From contig OZ251235.1 in the NCBI GenBank assembly GCA_965240325.2, positions 124,001 to 188,000 on the forward strand: 64,000 nucleotides of DNA, given 5' to 3'. The translations under genes were made by a program, and so were the position numbers. The DNA is from Rebecca billardiae RCC1528 (taxonomy: Eukaryota; Haptophyta). Under the pieces are notes generated by a model, which did not search any database, was not told where the DNA came from, and saw only the letters and a program-made list of their open reading frames with translations. Below, one piece after another: positions 54,061-64,000 of the stretch (position 1 is the first letter of the stretch; the number at the start of each line of letters is the position of its first letter).

Positions 54061-54314
54061 GCCGATGCCCACTGCTGAGAGCCGCGCGTGCTCCTCCGCT
54101 GCCACGCCTCGCCCCCCTGACGTCGCAGGCGCCGGCCACGCGCACGCGCCGCGCGGAGCCTCCTGCTCGTAGCGTGCCGAGCGACCACGAACGTGTGGCC
54201 GCTTCGCTGGCTTGGCGCGCGGTAGATCCGGACAGCACCGGACCCGGACTCTTGCCTCGTGGCTTTAGCGAGCGCTCCCATCGCTGGTCTCGCGACGACA
54301 CCCCGCCCGCAGCG
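54061..54314. promoter_or_regulatory. Shared divergent promoter of two ribosomal protein genes
   Basis: 254 bp between the starts of uL29m (minus) and eL32 (plus). Co-control of mitochondrial and cytosolic ribosome genes is an attractive but untested reading. The leader just upstream of eL32 (GTCTCGCGACGACACCCCGC) has no obvious pyrimidine tract. Confidence 0.45.
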
Positions 54315-54719
54315 ATGACGGTCAAGCCGCTTGAGAAGAGGAAGAAGGTGGTGAAGCGGCCGAACAAGGTCAAGCGCCACCAGTCCGACCAGTTCATGCG
54401 CGTGAAGGAGAGCTGGCGCAAGCCCCGTGGTATCGACTCGCGCGTGCGCCGGAAGTTTAAGGGCAACATCCGCATGCCCACGATCGGCTCGGGCACGGAC
54501 AAGAAGGTCCGCCACCAGATGCCGAACGGCTTCTATCGCTTCGTGGTCAACAACATGAAGGATCTCGAGCTCCTCATGATGCAGAACCGCAAGTATGCGG
54601 CGGAGATCGCACACAACGTCTCCTCGCGGAAACGCGAGGAGCTCGTGAAGCGCGCAGCGCAGCTCAACATCAAGGTGACCAACGGCGCCGCGAAGATGCG
54701 CGAGAACGAGAACGAGTAG
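54315..54719 (+). CDS. RPL32: 60S ribosomal protein eL32
   Basis: 134 residues (human 135), no intron in the coding part. The start matches the family N-terminus ([20 protein letters not shown]). Conserved blocks include [39 protein letters not shown], and [20 protein letters not shown]. It is a component of the cytosolic large ribosomal subunit. Codon use is strongly GC-biased like its neighbours. Confidence 0.97.
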   Translation: MTVKPLEKRKKVVKRPNKVKRHQSDQFMRVKESWRKPRGIDSRVRRKFKGNIRMPTIGSGTDKKVRHQMPNGFYRFVVNNMKDLELLMMQNRKYAAEIAHNVSSRKREELVKRAAQLNIKVTNGAAKMRENENE

Positions 54720-55312
54720 GCGCGCAGCCCGTGGGCGGGCTCTCTGCACGGCGCGCGCGTGGCGGGCGCCCGTGCCGCCGCGCAGACGACTCGCCGCGCA
54801 GGGTTTTGGAGGCGCTGCACGGCGCGCAGTCGGGTGGGGCAGCGGCAGTGACCTTCAGCTGACTGGGCACGTGCGCTGTGTCGTGTACGACGGCGCGACG
54901 ACGCTCCGTGCGCCTGCTGGGCTGTGCGAAGGCCGGCTTGCAGCTTGGTCGGGGAGCCCTGACTCAGGCTGTCGCGCTCAGCGCCGGCCGCGGGTCAGCG
55001 ACAGCAGCTGCTGGCCGGAGCCCGGACTCACGCGACCCGAATATGTGGTGACTGCGTCAGTCATCAGTGGCGGGCGCACCACCGTCGAACGTGCAGCATC
55101 TCGCTGGCGGCACACAGCGCCAGAGTGCCGGACTCGTGGACTGATACCGGTAGCCTGCGGGCAGTGCTGGACGCCAGGTGCGCTCAACTGCTCCTCAGGC
55201 GTCAGTCATCAATAGATATCGTCTAGAGACTCTGCCATACCATACGTACCGACTTGGACACTTGGTCGATCATTAATTAACTGAGATCTCACAGGGCGCG
55301 CTACTAAACGCG
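54720..55312. other. Intergenic
   Basis: 593 bp between eL32 and the helical-repeat gene, both plus. GC falls toward 55200-55310. No gene seen. Confidence 0.5.
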
Positions 55313-58278
55313 ATGATCATGATGATGGCGGCGACCCCGCCCCTACACCACCTGAACCATGCGGTTGGCGTGGTGGTGGCGGTGCTCGTGGTCATCAGCT
55401 GCGTCGCAGTGCGGTGGTGGCAGACGCGTCGCCGTGACGTGCCGGCCGGCGCGCTGGACCTGTGCGGGGGCCGCTGCTGCTGCGCGCTCGAGGGTTGGCT
55501 GGACTCGGTCGAGCCCAGCATGGTCGCCGTGGCCGCAGCCGAGGACGGCCACAGACGAGCGCTCGTCGCCTCGAGCACGAGCGCGGTGCGCACACTGGAG
55601 AGCGCCATGCGTGCATGCGATCAGCACGACCTGCGTGCGGCCATCAACCTTCTCGACTCGCCCGCCTCCGCGGCGAGCAGCGCGCTCGCACTCGCGCTTG
55701 TGGCGCTCAACGGTGCGCGCGCGCACGCGTGTGTGCTCGGTGCGCACACCGCGCGCCCGCTGGCGCGCACCGCTGATGATGGCGCTTGACGTGTACGCCC
55801 CTCGCCCATGCCGCCCGCCCCGCGCCTCCAGCCGAGCACGCGCTCGCGCTGGTCGAGGCGAAGGCCGTGCCTGCGTTGTGCGCGCTCGCCCTCCACGCGC
55901 CCTCTGCGCCCGAGGGCGAGGCGGCGGCGGCGGCGGCGGAGGCGGCGGAGGCGTGTCGCGTGCACGCGGCGTGCGCCTTGTCCGTGCTCGCGCTCCGCTG
56001 CGCACGCGCGGCGCGGCAGCCCGACCGTCGCACAGCGCGCGGGCCGAGCTCGCTCGTGCCGGCGCTGTCGCTACTAGTCGCGCGCGGCGCCGCGGCGGCG
56101 GCGAGCGCAGCGGAGCGCGAGGCTGCGCGTGCGGCCTGCTGCGGCCTGGCGCTGGCGCTGGCGCCGACGGCTGCCGAGCGGGCGCGATGGGCGCGGCGGG
56201 CGGGCGCGCCGCTCGAGCCTCCCGACGAGCCGCGCGCGCGCGAGTGCACACGGCTCGCGCGGATGTGCGGCGCGGGAGCCCTGCTGCGCTTCGTCCGGCA
56301 TGGCTGCTGCCTCCGGCGCGGGGAGCGGGGCGCGGCTGCGGAGCCGGCGGCGCCGCCGGGCGGCCGCGCGTCGGCCGCGCCGACACCGGCCCCGGCCGCC
56401 GCGCCGGCGAGCTCGGCGCCGAACAGCGCGCGCGCGAGCTCCGCCCTGGGCGCGTGTGCCGAGGCGGGCGGGGTGCTGCTGCTGGTAGCGGTGCTGCAGG
56501 GCTGCGCGGACGGTCCGGAGCGCTCGGCGCTGCTGGCGGCGGGGGCCATCGGCGTGCTGGCCGAGGCGGCCGCGAGCGCGTCGACGGCGGCGGCGCGGTG
56601 CGCGGCGCTCTGCGCGCTCGCCGACGAGCGCCGCCGCGCGCTTCGCCACGCGGGCCGCGAGCACGCGCCGCGTTGGCGCGCGCGCGCGCGCCCCGCGCGC
56701 CGCCCCGCGCCCGCTGACAGCGCGTGGCGCGCGCGGCAGCTGCTCACTCTGCTGCGCGAGCGGCTGGGCGGCGCCGCGGCCGCGCGCTCGGCCGCCGGCA
56801 CCGCCTTCATCCGACGGCTCAACGCCGAGCTCGCCGCGGCGTGCAGCGCGCCCTCCGCGCTGCCCGACCTCCTGTCGTACTACGAGGCGCGGCCGGAGCT
56901 CGCGCGCTACACGGCCGAGGCGGAGGCGGCGCGCATGCGCTACGTCGTGCTCGGGCAGTGCGCGGCGGGGGCGGGCGGGGGCGAGGAGGCGGGGGCGGCG
57001 GGGCGCCGCCCGGCCGGCCGCGTGCGCGCGGAGGGCACCCAGGCGGTGCGCGCGCACTACGCCGAGCGGCACGCGACGCGCTCGTCGCCGCCGATGCTCT
57101 GGCGCCTGGCGAATCAGAGCGTGCTTGCTGACTCGCTCGGCACGGTGGGGCGCTGCCTGGCGCGCGGAGTGCCGCCCGAGCTGGGCGTGCCCGCGCTGCG
57201 GTGCGTGGACGCGCGGTTCGTGCTCGACGAGCGCGAGGGCAGCCTGGGCGTGCGCGCGCAGCTCGAGGCCTTCTGCCCGAGCCCGCTCGCGCGTGACGGG
57301 CTGCTCGTCCTCGGCGGGTGCGCGCTGCACATGCAAGTGCTGCTGTGCGCGCGCGCGCCGCGGCTGCGCGCGTGGGCCGGCCCGCTGCCGGCCGGGCAGG
57401 CGCCGCCGCCTCCGTCCGACGCCGCGCTGCACGCGCTCGCGGAGGCGCTCGTGGCGGACGGCCAGTGGGCGGGGCTGCAGCCCGTCTGCCCGGGCTTCGA
57501 GCCAGGCGGCGCGTCGGAGGCTGAGCGGACGCGGCGGCCTGAGGGCGCGCAGCCGGCGCCGCCGGCCGGTGCCGCGCCTGGCGCTGCCGCCGCGGCGGAC
57601 GATGCCGCCATCCCCGCGCCGCACGCAATGGGCGGGCACGCCCGCGCGCAGCCCAGAGTCCGCCGGGCTGCGTCGTGGGCGGCCGCGCTGGGCGCGCCCG
57701 CACGGTGCGCAGAGGCGGCGTGCTCGGCGGCTGGCGCAGCGCCGCCGCCCGTGGGCGCACTCGCGCGCCTGGCCGCGCACGCCTCCACAGCGGCGGGCGC
57801 GCGGCTGCTGTGCACCTGGAGTGCTGCGCAGCTGGCGGCAGCCGAGGCCGACGCGCTCGCCCTGGCGTCTCTTGAGCTCGAGCTCGGCGTGTGCGCCCTG
57901 GCGCACGCGCGGCTGCCCAGCCTCGGGGCGGCCGCCGTCATCGCCGCCGACCCCATGGGCGGGGGTGCTCGAGCTGGCAGCCCGCTCAACGCACGCAAGC
58001 GTGGCACGCCACCGGCGCTGCGCGAGCTCGTGAAATGCGGCCGCGACGCCCTCGAGCGCGCGCAGTCCGAGCTTGCGCTTGAGCTGCTGGCAGCGGAGGC
58101 GACCGCCGCCGCCGTGGAGGCCGCAGTGGCGAAGAGGAGGGATGCCGCTGAGGGGTGCGCTTCGACGAGTATGGGCGGTGCTGACGGGGGCAGCGGTCAG
58201 CAGCCGACGGTCTGGCGAGTCGGGCCGACGAACCGCCAGGGCCGCCGGGCCCAGCCGCGGGGTGGCAAATCTGAGTAG
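55313..58278 (+). CDS. Membrane-anchored helical-repeat (ARM-like) protein
   Basis: Exons 55313-55712 and 55832-58278 splice with phase 1 to 948 residues; the junction reads LALVALNAEHALALVEA. I do not recognise the family. The N-terminus has one hydrophobic helix (NHAVGVVVAVLVVISCVAVR), so it is likely a signal-anchor protein with the rest in one compartment. Ala/Leu-rich helices follow in ARM-like pairs (VEAKAVPALCALALHAPSA, HAACALSVLALRCARAA, CAEAGGVLLLVAVLQGCADG). A second folded region (SALPDLLSYYEARPELARYT, SLGVRAQLEAFCPSP then LARDGLLVLGGCALHM) and a charged helix near the end precede a basic, Gly/Arg-rich tail. The start is one of a cluster of ATGs at 55313-55325. Confidence 0.65.
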
Positions 58279-58493
58279 TACTACTCGTCGTGATGGGAGT
58301 ATAGATGATGAATGAGTAGATCAGTCGTATATTTGTGCGCTGCGGTACGACGTGTATATATATATAGAGAGAGAGAGAGTCGCACGTCGCGTCGCGCATA
58401 CGACTACGCTACGCATGCGTGCTACTCACTATGACACTAAGTCTAACTCACGTCGCGCATACGACCACGCCCTCCTGCGCGCCGCGCGCTCTG

Positions 58494-61278
58494 TCAGCGT
58501 CGGCGACCGATCCGGCAGTAGCGGTTGTAGCCGGACGCGTACGCGAGGAGCACGGGCATCAGGATGAGGCCGTGTGCCATCCCAAACACCACCGTCATGC
58601 TGAGCATCTTGAAGAAGGTGCGGAAGGCGACGGAGGAGGAGAAGGCGATCACGAGCACGCCGAGGAACGTGGTGAAGCCGCCCTTCAGCACCGACGTGCC
58701 CATCGTGCCCAGCGCCTCGATGGCGCACTCGCGCGGGTCGACGTGCTCGTCGTCGCCCTCCTCGGCCGCCTCGCGCGCGCGCCGCGCGTACACGTCGGCA
58801 AACGTGTGCGCGATGTGCACGCAGTAGTCGACGGAGAGGCCGATCGCCATCACGAGCAGCACGAAGGAGACGGTGGCGAGCGAGATGTCCAGCGGCACCA
58901 TCATCCCGAGCAGGTCGAGGTCGATCAGCGCGACGCAGAAGGTGATCCAGAACGCGATGATCGGCGGCGTGAAGAGCAGCGTGAGCAGGAAGACCGCGAC
59001 CAGCGCAAACCCCATGTTGGTCAGCGTCAGCTCCCAGATCTTGCCGTCGAGCTCGGCGAAGAGAAAGTCGTTCGCGTTGGCAAACACGTGGGCCACCCCC
59101 TCGGCGCGCAGGGTGTCCTCGAGCTCCTGCCGCCGGCGGAGCGACTCGATGGTCACGCCGGTGCCCTTGCTGTAGATGCCGACATACCGTGTCGGGTTTG
59201 GCTGCTTGCAGATCTTGCCGCCCGGCGGCGTGCACGCCATGTACTCCTGCCACTCTGTGTGCGCGTCGTTGCGCAGGAAGGCGTCGAGCTCGTACGTGTA
59301 CGTGAAGTCGTCGGCGTGCCAGTCGTGGCCCTTCTTGGCGAGGTAGCCCTCGTACGCGCCCATCCACGACGGCTCGATGTAGATGACCCACGACAGCCGC
59401 TGCGCGGCCTTGAGCGCGCGGTGCACCGAGAAGCGCACGCCCGCGTCGTTCAGGTCGGCGTCGGAGACGACGATGTCCATCGTGTTGTGCCGGCCGCCAA
59501 AGTCGTTGATCTCGGAGCGCAGCGCGGCCTGCACGTAGCTGTCGTCCGGCAGCACGTCTGAGTCAGGCTGGCCCAGCCGGATCGACGGGAGCGCAGCGGC
59601 CGCCAGCCCCGAGATGAGCGTGAACAGCAGCACGACGCCCACCGCCACCGCCGGCCTCATCAGCACGGTCGCGTAGTAGTCGCGGATCAGCCGCTGCGTG
59701 GTGGTGAGCTGCGCGGCGGCGGCTTGGCTCTTCTCGCGCTGCGCGACGGGGGGCAGCGTGATCTCGACCGTCTTGGCGCCGCCAGCCTTGCCGCTTTTCG
59801 ACGCGCCCGAGCCTACGCCCGCCTCGCCGCCCGCCGCGCCGCCCGATGCGCCGCGCTGCGCGCAGCTCGCCTCGGCGCACGGCAGCCAGCTGATGCGACG
59901 CGCCTGCAGCCGCCGCTCGTCGAGCACGACGAGCGCGAGGAAGAAGGAGAAGAGGACGAAGAACGCGCTGAAGAAGGCGAACGCGGCGTAGGTGCAGAAC
60001 ATGGTGACGGACGGCAGGTCGGTCGTCGTGCCCACGCCAAACGCGCACACCGCCGTCGCCGACGTGATCAGGATCGCCGGCCCCGAGTGGCGCAGCGAGC
60101 GGCCGAGCCGCTCCTCGACGGTCCCCGCCACCTCCTGGTTGAGGTAGTCCACGATGATGATCACAGAGTCCACCTGCGTGCCCAGCAGGATGAGCGGCAC
60201 GAGCGCGACGATCGAGACAAACTTGGTGCCCGAGAGCGCGGCGAGTCCAAACCCCGCAAAGAGCGCGAAGAGCACGTTCAGCACGGCGAAGAGGCCGAGC
60301 AGCACGCGCGAGCGGTGCAGCGACTTGAGAGGGCCGAGGGTGAGCGCGAGGTAGATCGTGATCACGATGATGCCCAGCCCGAACAGCGGCGCGTCGTCGG
60401 TGGTGAGCCGCTGCACCTCCTCGTCAAACGAGCGGTCGGAGAAGTGCGTGATCGTGAGGATCGAGCTGTCCACCTTGCGCGCGATCCGCTCGTTCCACGC
60501 CGCCTCGAACGCGTACGGGATGCCCGAGCTGGAGCGCGTGTAATAGGTGAGGACCACCGCCTTGCCGCCGCGCACCTTGCCGTTCTTGATCTCGGCCTTC
60601 CCGGTGAACGCCTCGACGGTTGCAAACTGGTGCCACGCGGTCAAGTCGTCGAGGATGTTGTCCTTGCGGTCCTTGAGCTTGTCGCGGTCGTAGTCCCACA
60701 GGCTGAGGAAGTTGCTCGACTGGCACTCGGTGGCCCTCGGCGCCTTCTTGCACACCTCGTTCCACCGGTGCTCCTTGCCGTCGATGAAGACCTTGCAGTG
60801 CTCGGTCGTCCAGAGGTGCGCCTTCATCAGCTGGTCGAGCACCTCGTACTCGAAGATGGAGCGGTCGGGGTCGGTCGCGCGCGCGTACAGGAGCAAATTC
60901 GCGCCCGGCTCGCCAAAGGTCTCCTCCACGGCGCGGTAGTTGATGTAGCCCGGCGAGGTGGTCGGGATCCAGCTGCGGGCGAGCGGGCCGCCGAGCGCAC
61001 GGGTGCGCGCCGATGCGCGCGTGAGTGGCGCGCTCGTGGCGCGTCCGCGCGCGTCGAATGCGCGGTGTACTCGCAGATCGCGCCGCGTGGCGCGCGCACA
61101 GGTAGGTGGACCGCGTCTCCTGCTCCATCGTCAGCATGCCAAAGGAGCATCCCGCGAGGACGAGGAGGGAGACGGCGATGACCTTCAACGGGTTGCGCGC
61201 AACCAGCGCGCCCCATTTCTCGAACCCCCCCTGGAGAGGGGCATCGATGAGCCGGTGGCGCAGCTCGTCAAGCCCCAT
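58494..61278 (-). CDS. Patched-like RND-superfamily membrane protein
   Basis: Exons 61278-61100 and 60972-58494 (minus), 885 residues, joined in phase 2 (TYL-WIPTTSPGYINYRAVE). Patched/Dispatched/NPC1 proteins are 12-helix transporters that move sterols or lipids with ion coupling. Seen: first helix PLKVIAVSLLVLAGCSFGML; lumenal domain with Cys (CQSSNF, NEVCKKAP); the sterol-sensing-like block SIVALVPLILLGTQVDSVII; an Ala/Gly/Cys-rich linker; second helix VGVVLLFTLISGLAAAALP; second lumenal domain; and the signature FVLLVMAIGLSVDYCVHIAH with KGGFTTFLGVLVIAFSSSVA and MAHGLILMPVLLAYASG. The GxxxD of both halves is present. The gene's 5' side lies about 100 bp from the long-inverted-repeat element. 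Confidence 0.92.
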
Positions 61279-61375
61279 GACCCCGTCGCGACGCCTCGTG
61301 CTTTGGCGGGTCACAACCGGGGGTTGGTGGGCACAATCATGACGAATCATCCTCTATGATTTGATGACACAGGTA

Positions 61376-61801
61376 GAGGCCGCTCGAGCGACTTCGTGTC
61401 AGGCGAGGCAGATCGCGCCAGTGCGAGGCGAGGCAGACGCTCGCCTGCCTCGCCCAGCAGGCGAGGCAGCTAAGCTAGTAAAGCCGCGGCCGAACTTTAC
61501 GAAAGCCAAATGTCTGCCGGTGCGCCGCCCGTCTTTTGCGCACGGTGACAAGGGCGCGCGAGGGCGCTTCCTCACGATCCCGAAGAGCGCTGCGCGCGGC
61601 GTCGCGTTGGCGGCGGCAGCGGCGCTGGGGTGTATCTTGCCCATTCTGCGTGGCGGTGCACGCTCATGACGCCTCGGCCGCCGCCACGCCATGCGCGACC
61701 GGGCGTGTCGCCTTCTTGACGGGCAGTGCACACGCCCTTGCAAGCGCACAGCCGTGAAGAGCCGAGAGCGTCCGTCGCGCGCACGCCGCCCACGCGGGAT
61801 G
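61376..61801 (+). repeat. Left arm of the long inverted repeat
   Basis: 426 bp; pairs with 62006-62431. The inner edge lies just after CACGCCGCCCACGCGGGATG, where the two arms stop matching. Open frames inside it are mirrored in the other arm and are not genes. Confidence 0.92.
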
Positions 61802-62005
61802 AGGTTTCAGGACTATTCGTATGACACTGAGCGATCGCGCTCTGGCATGTGCGAGCCGTGATGACCATGGGTAGCAACTACGATGACCACTGCTCACCTG
61901 CATTTCAGCCGATGACATCCTCTCGTTCAGCGATCTTGACTGCTCTGAACGCATGGCGAACTCGGCGGAGCGCATGGGGAAGGTGGCTTCGTTGATAACA
62001 CAAAG

Positions 62006-62431
62006 CATCCCGCGTGGGCGGCGTGCGCGCGACGGACGCTCTCGGCTCTTCACGGCTGTGCGCTTGCAAGGGCGTGTGCACTGCCCGTCAAGAAGGCGAC
62101 ACGCCCGGTCGCGCATGGCGTGGCGGCGGCCGAGGCGTCATGAGCGTGCACCGCCACGCAGAATGGGCAAGATACACCCCAGCGCCGCTGCCGCCGCCAA
62201 CGCGACGCCGCGCGCAGCGCTCTTCGGGATCGTGAGGAAGCGCCCTCGCGCGCCCTTGTCACCGTGCGCAAAAGACGGGCGGCGCACCGGCAGACATTTG
62301 GCTTTCGTAAAGTTCGGCCGCGGCTTTACTAGCTTAGCTGCCTCGCCTGCTGGGCGAGGCAGGCGAGCGTCTGCCTCGCCTCGCACTGGCGCGATCTGCC
62401 TCGCCTGACACGAAGTCGCTCGAGCGGCCTC
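62006..62431 (-). repeat. Right arm of the long inverted repeat
   Basis: 426 bp reverse complement of the left arm. A transcript across both arms would fold into a near-perfect 426 bp hairpin with a 204 nt loop, a natural source of small RNA. Confidence 0.92.
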
Positions 62432-62436
62432 AGGTA

Positions 62437-64000
62437 GGAAAGACATGGACGAACATTCGACAATGATTCATCGAACAATTCGAACCTATGATACAATACG
62501 GCTGACGACCGGCGACGACCGTGCTTGCCTGCTTGGTCGCTTTGAAGGTAAAATACTCGTTTGGTGCTTTGTCGCGTATTATACTGTCGCCTGCCTGAGC
62601 TGTGTGCGTCTCTTATTCTTAGTAAACTGTACATAAAACTGTGCCCTGGCGGGCGGGGGGGTCGGCGGGCCGTGCCAGTGCTGTCGCAATGTATCCTTTG
62701 CGGGTTCGCGTCTTTCCACATTTGCTCGTGGCCGTGGGTGACTGATCATTGACAGTCGAGTGCAAGGACCAGTGACACGTGAAGTTGGCTCCCCGACGTG
62801 ATGTTAGATGTACACACGTTTCACGGTCTGTACTCTTAGAGTATTGTATGCGCATCAGCGAGGCCCACACCCACGAGGGAATGTGCAGCACGCGGGGCGG
62901 GGCGGGTAGCCCGTTGCTCCGCGCGAGCGCGGGTACGCGCTGTATGTGCCGCATCTCGACCGCGATGGCGTAATCGAGCGCCTCGCCGCCGACGAAGCCG
63001 CCAGAGTAGATCATGTGCATGTCCTCCTGCCGCCAGCCGAGAGCGGTCGTCGCGAGGATGCTTGTCGATGTCGGCTCCAGGCATGATGGGCTCGGCGCAG
63101 GTCGCGTTGACGTCGTACACGGCCACCACGCTGAGCACGAGCGCGTTGACGTTCACGCGGTCGTCGCTCTTCGCATCTTCGACAGGTCTGGCGCTCGCGT
63201 GCTCGGCGGCACGAGGAGCTGTTGGTTGTGCGCGCGCGCGCGCACAGCGACAGCGTGTGCCACTCGCAATCGAGAGTGGGCAAGCGCTGCTCACGCGAGC
63301 ACACGAATCGCAGCGCATCCGTCACCGGCGTGACGACTTCCGCCTCGTCCCGCAGCGCCTGCGCCATGGACGAGGCCATGGCGCGGCGATGTTGCATGCT
63401 CGACGTTTCATCTCTCTGCGGATGGCATCACGGGCTTGTCTGTGTCGCGCTGCGGCGAGGGTCGCCAACTCGCGATGACACGGTTGCTGCCACGGCGACA
63501 GACCCGGGAGGTGCGTCCGCTGCGCGTCGTACGCCGTTGGCGCTGCGCTTCCGTCGCATTGGTCACCGTCGACGCCATGCAGGCCGGACGTGGGCTTCGG
63601 CCGAGGGACCGGACCGCGAGCAATGACTGAGTCCGGTGCGCGGATTCCGGCGATCGAGTTCAGAAGGCCGCACCAAATCTTGCGTCGCGTGCGATGGCGC
63701 TTCCCGCCCGCGAGACGCCTCGTGATGAGGGCTTTCTCGCACCGAGCCCGACGCGCGACGGTGGATCGCGCGAGGCGGTCATCGTGCGCAGCGCATGATG
63801 CTATGGCCGGTGCGAGCTTTCGACGTGCACGTCGGGCGAGGATCGCCCCAGGTCGCACGATCGTGTCGACGCGCCGAGCGTACCGCTCCAAACGCGTCGA
63901 TTTAGCCCCCGTTCGACCTGCACGCGAGACGACGAGGGCAGCAATCGCGAATCGGGCGAAAACACGTCTCGGGAGTCCTCGTGCGATGTCCGCGCCGGCG
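62437..64000. other. End region without a supported intact gene
   Basis: Beyond the mobile element, only the broken coding stretch above shows protein character. From about 63400 to the end the frames are compositional. A gene continuing past the window edge cannot be excluded. Confidence 0.4.
62830..63379 (-). pseudogene. Broken coding region, family unknown
   Basis: Three protein-like stretches follow one another on minus in different frames: about 63379-63238 (MAQALRDEAEVVTPVTDALR, LPTLDCEWHTLSL, ending at a GTGCGCG donor-like site), about 63222-63060 (VNVNALVLSVVAVYDVNATC, AEPIMPGADIDK) and about 63020-62830 (MIYSGGFVGGEALDYAIAVE, VLHIPSWVW). I could not join them with consistent splice phases, so frameshifts or decay are likely. 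I do not recognise the family. A real gene with unseen introns remains possible. Confidence 0.3.

Larger units (their letters stand above)
61376..62431. mobile_element. Long-terminal-inverted-repeat (foldback-type) element
   Basis: Two 426 bp arms (61376-61801 and 62006-62431) appear identical in inverse orientation and flank a 204 bp unique centre. The outer ends read GAGGCCGCTCGAGCGACTTC. Immediately outside, AGGTA occurs on both sides (61371-61375 and 62432-62436), a 5 bp target-site duplication. This is strong evidence of transposition, and the arm identity suggests a recent event or ongoing correction between arms. No transposase frame is present, so it is non-autonomous. Arms contain internal GCGAGGCAG subrepeats near the tips. 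The 5 bp duplication and GC-rich tips do not let me name a superfamily. Confidence 0.88.

Noticed and set aside
54061-54105. GTG-extended N-terminus for uL29m
   Set aside because: No ATG; the ATG at 54060 opens a good mitochondrial presequence.
61399-62408. Mirrored 116-151 codon frames in the inverted arms
   Set aside because: Identical in both arms by symmetry, with no protein features and no transposase motifs.

Overview
This 64 kb window is nuclear DNA from a GC-rich, flagellated, plastid-bearing single-celled eukaryote. I infer a haptophyte-like alga (pavlovophyte, prymnesiophyte or similar), but the sequence does not prove the lineage. The evidence is: spliceosomal introns; a cytosolic ribosomal protein (eL32), a mitochondrial ribosomal protein (uL29m), an intraflagellar transport subunit (IFT25) and a plastid-type membrane M41-like peptidase; Ser-Pro-Pro-Pro wall-type repeats; and very GC-rich coding DNA separated by more balanced intergenic DNA. 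I found no prokaryotic operons and no viral genes. Eighteen introns were inferred by matching reading frames across GT-AG boundaries, and 15 of the 18 donors begin GTGCG rather than the usual GTRAGT.

Layout. 0.1-3.1 kb (+): acidic chromo-barrel protein. 3.5-11.9 kb (-): one very large receptor-like gene (signal peptide, six FG-GAP calcium loops, two long SPPP blocks, IPT/TIG-like and cysteine-rich modules, multi-pass membrane bundle, cytoplasmic TIR-like domain). 12.5-19.6 kb: Sly1 (-) divergent from a glomulin/ALF4-like protein (+), then a fucosyltransferase-like secreted protein (+). 20.1-25.7 kb: a membrane protein with a possible ubiquitin-like region (-), divergent from a bestrophin-like channel (+), then a GARP/MYB transcription factor (+). 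26.1-33.6 kb: rolling-stone-like membrane protein (-), divergent from an aminodeoxychorismate-lyase-like PLP enzyme (+), then a ZRANB3-type SNF2 helicase with HNH nuclease (+). 35-43 kb: histidine-rich secreted protein with a LamG-like C-terminus (-), small two-TM protein (-) divergent from IFT25 (+), membrane-anchored papain-type protease (-). 43.5-52.2 kb: SET-domain protein (-) divergent from propionyl-CoA carboxylase beta (+), then asparagine synthetase (+) and the plastid M41-like protein (+). 53.5-61.3 kb: uL29m (-) divergent from eL32 (+), a membrane-anchored helical-repeat protein (+) and a Patched-like RND protein (-). 61.4-64 kb: a 1,056 bp mobile element with 426 bp inverted arms and a 5 bp target duplication, followed by a broken coding region.

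The genes do not form one pathway; this is ordinary housekeeping chromosome. Six gene pairs are head-to-head with only about 109-296 bp between start codons, so shared bidirectional promoters are probable. The items most worth a second look are the FG-GAP/SPPP/TIR receptor, the GTGCG donor bias, and the long-inverted-repeat element just upstream of the Patched-like gene.
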